Shown here: positions 31,854 to 32,988 of the stretch, piece after piece | How positions within the stretch are numbered: position 1 is the first letter of the stretch | How the letters are laid out: every line of letters begins with the position of its first letter | Assembly (NCBI GenBank): GCA_937915045.1 | Contig: CALDNM010000247.1 | Location: forward strand, 1-32,988 | DNA: 32,988 nt | Source: an uncultured Clostridia bacterium | GTDB taxonomy: Bacteria > Bacillota > Clostridia > Peptostreptococcales > Anaerovoracaceae | Reading direction: 5' to 3' | The notes under the pieces: model-generated | The model's database searches: none | The model's input: the letters and a program-made list of their open reading frames with translations, nothing else | Told to the model about the DNA's origin: nothing | Translations under genes and position numbers: made by a program

Positions 31854-31862
31854 ATTATACCA
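31854..31862 (-). promoter_or_regulatory. Extended -10 promoter, probably giving a leaderless mRNA
   Basis: On the minus strand TGGTATAAT is followed by CGAACGT and then the ATG at 31846, so transcription would start at or beside the start codon. Confidence 0.65.
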
Positions 31863-31922
31863 CATTTCGGCCTGTTTTCCCGCTGAGTATATAATAGCCG
31901 AAAAACGGCAGGATCAAGCATC

Positions 31923-31951
31923 TTGTGCTAACATTTTTCATGGGATATAAT
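31923..31951 (+). promoter_or_regulatory. Promoter of the CLC channel gene
   Basis: TTGTGC (31923-31928) and TATAAT (31946-31951) are 17 bp apart. The start site would be near 31958, and GGAGG lies 7 nt before the ATG at 31981. The promoter is divergent from the acetyltransferase promoter about 60 bp away. Confidence 0.6.
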
Positions 31952-31980
31952 TTAAAGCAACGGAAAGCGGAGGGTGCGGG

Positions 31981-32988
31981 ATGAGCAATGGAAACAACGG
32001 CAATGCCGGAAGTGATACGAAAAAAATAACAGGACGGCAGAAGACCGGGAGCGTCGCGGCTCTCGCTCTTTACGCGCTCATCCTTGGTGCCGTTTCGGGC
32101 GCGATAGTATGGGCAGTGCTCTGGGTCATGGATAAATGCATCGAGCTCTTCTGGACGATCCTGCCGGGGATGACGGGGCACACCGCGATCTACACCGCGG
32201 CGGTCTGTGTCATCGGAGGCGTGATCATAGGACTGTTCCAGAAAAAGTACGGCCTCCTTCCCGATACGATGGAAGAAGCGATGGGCAAACTGAAGAGGGA
32301 CGGCACGTACGCTTACGACAAACTATATATCATAGCGATAGCGGCATTGCTGCCTCTCATATTCGGCGGTTCGCTCGGCCCGGAAGCCGGACTGACCGGA
32401 CTGATCATCGGGCTCTGCTGCATGGTCGGCGACAAACTCAAATACAAAACAGACGAAGCGCGCGAACTCGCTGAAGCGGGGCTGGCGGCCACGCTCGGAG
32501 TGATCTTCAACGCTCCGTTCTTCGGATTCGTCAACAACTTCGAACATAGAAGAGAAGATGAGAAACGTTTCTTCTCACCGCGTGAATTCAAAGTCGCGAA
32601 AATAGTCATATACGCGGCCGGCATAGTCGGCGGCTTTGGCGCGATGAAGGGCCTGCAGAAGCTGCTCGGCGGAGGGCTCGGACTTCCGCGTTTCAAAATG
32701 GACGGCACGCCGGGCCTTGAGGACTGGAAATGGTTCCTCGTATACGCGGGCTGCGGGATCCTTCTCGGACTCCTTTATCTCGTCTTCGGAAAACTCTCAA
32801 AGCTCCTGGCGAAGCCTTTCGCGAAAAACCGCGTACTGAGCTGCGCGGCCGGAGGCGCGTGTCTTGCCGTTCTCGGCATATGGAGCTCTCTCAACATGTT
32901 CAGCGGAGAGTCGCAGATGGGCACACTCATTGTCACGTGGACGACGATCCCCGCGGCGACACTTATCATTACTGCCATCACAAAGATC
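31981..32988 (+). CDS. CLC-family chloride channel/antiporter (cut by window end)
   Basis: The first 336 codons of a polytopic membrane protein; no stop appears before the window ends. After a polar N-terminus (1-22), hydrophobic helices begin at about 25-50 and 67-86. 'FGGSLGPEAGLTG' (E135) matches the CLC motif whose Glu gates the anion path (GSLGPEAP or GKEGP in relatives). 'AGLAATLGVIFNAPFFGFV' corresponds to the helix F-G region. Typical bacterial CLC proteins have 400-460 residues, so roughly a quarter lies outside. The start is set by GGAGGG, 7 nt upstream. It could be a Cl-/H+ antiporter or a fluoride-type member; the residues that separate these are not clear here. Confidence 0.85.
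   Translation, partial: MSNGNNGNAGSDTKKITGRQKTGSVAALALYALILGAVSGAIVWAVLWVMDKCIELFWTILPGMTGHTAIYTAAVCVIGGVIIGLFQKKYGLLPDTMEEAMGKLKRDGTYAYDKLYIIAIAALLPLIFGGSLGPEAGLTGLIIGLCCMVGDKLKYKTDEARELAEAGLAATLGVIFNAPFFGFVNNFEHRREDEKRFFSPREFKVAKIVIYAAGIVGGFGAMKGLQKLLGGGLGLPRFKMDGTPGLEDWKWFLVYAGCGILLGLLYLVFGKLSKLLAKPFAKNRVLSCAAGGACLAVLGIWSSLNMFSGESQMGTLIVTWTTIPAATLIITAITKI

Noticed and set aside
31232..31894. 220-codon plus-strand frame opposite the acetyltransferase
   Set aside because: The minus strand encodes a clear GNAT protein; this frame is Arg/Pro-rich and spans both promoters.
32136..32474. 112-codon plus-strand frame and opposing minus frames within the CLC gene
   Set aside because: The continuous frame from 31981 encodes recognisable CLC motifs; the others are out-of-frame shadows.

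Overview
The window looks like a chromosomal segment of a low-to-moderate GC, Gram-positive anaerobe of the Clostridia/Eubacteriales type. I infer this from strong AAGGAGG-type ribosome binding sites, many TGnTATAAT extended -10 promoters, a LtaS-type phosphoglycerol transferase, a CmpB-like membrane protein, a YjdF gene with its riboswitch and a type IV pilin cluster. The genus cannot be fixed from sequence reading alone.

Layout. 1-1550: an ISNCY/IS1202-like insertion sequence with a frameshifted transposase, flanked by exact 20-bp direct repeats and sitting directly on the -35 box of the next gene. 1671-4440: an amino-acid dehydrogenase followed by an NSS-family Na+/amino-acid symporter. 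4441-6092: a DUF4143-type AAA ATPase behind three 73-bp repeats, bounded by two related terminator modules. 6215-9647: a CmpB-like membrane protein and a hybrid histidine kinase with a substrate-binding-protein-like sensor. 9672-13829: a second DUF4143-type ATPase behind four 33-bp repeats, a MazG-like pyrophosphohydrolase translationally coupled to a GIY-YIG/Schlafen-group-3 helicase, then a yjdF riboswitch and yjdF. 13944-14231: a TA-flanked MITE-like element. 14377-17969: a phosphinothricin-type acetyltransferase, a KdpD lacking its kinase module, and a lone panB. 18104-22801: four type IV prepilins, the first a 933-residue GLUG-repeat pilin. 22967-27081: an MMPL exporter and a secreted LxxG-repeat (YhgE/Pip-like) protein, converging on a TetR regulator. 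27726-28385: a repeat-rich non-coding region. 28487-31846: a LtaS-like enzyme and a GNAT acetyltransferase on the minus strand. 31981-end: a CLC chloride channel cut by the window edge.

Most units are short and each carries its own promoter. The most system-like pieces are (a) the mazG/GIY-YIG-helicase pair, resembling a nucleic-acid or phage-response module, (b) the two ATPase genes, each behind its own private array of direct repeats, and (c) the pilin cluster with a giant adhesin-like pilin. The MMPL/LxxG/TetR trio is a plausible envelope-lipid export unit, and KdpD keeps most of a c-di-AMP-binding signature while lacking kinase domains. All functional statements come from motif reading; no database search was run.
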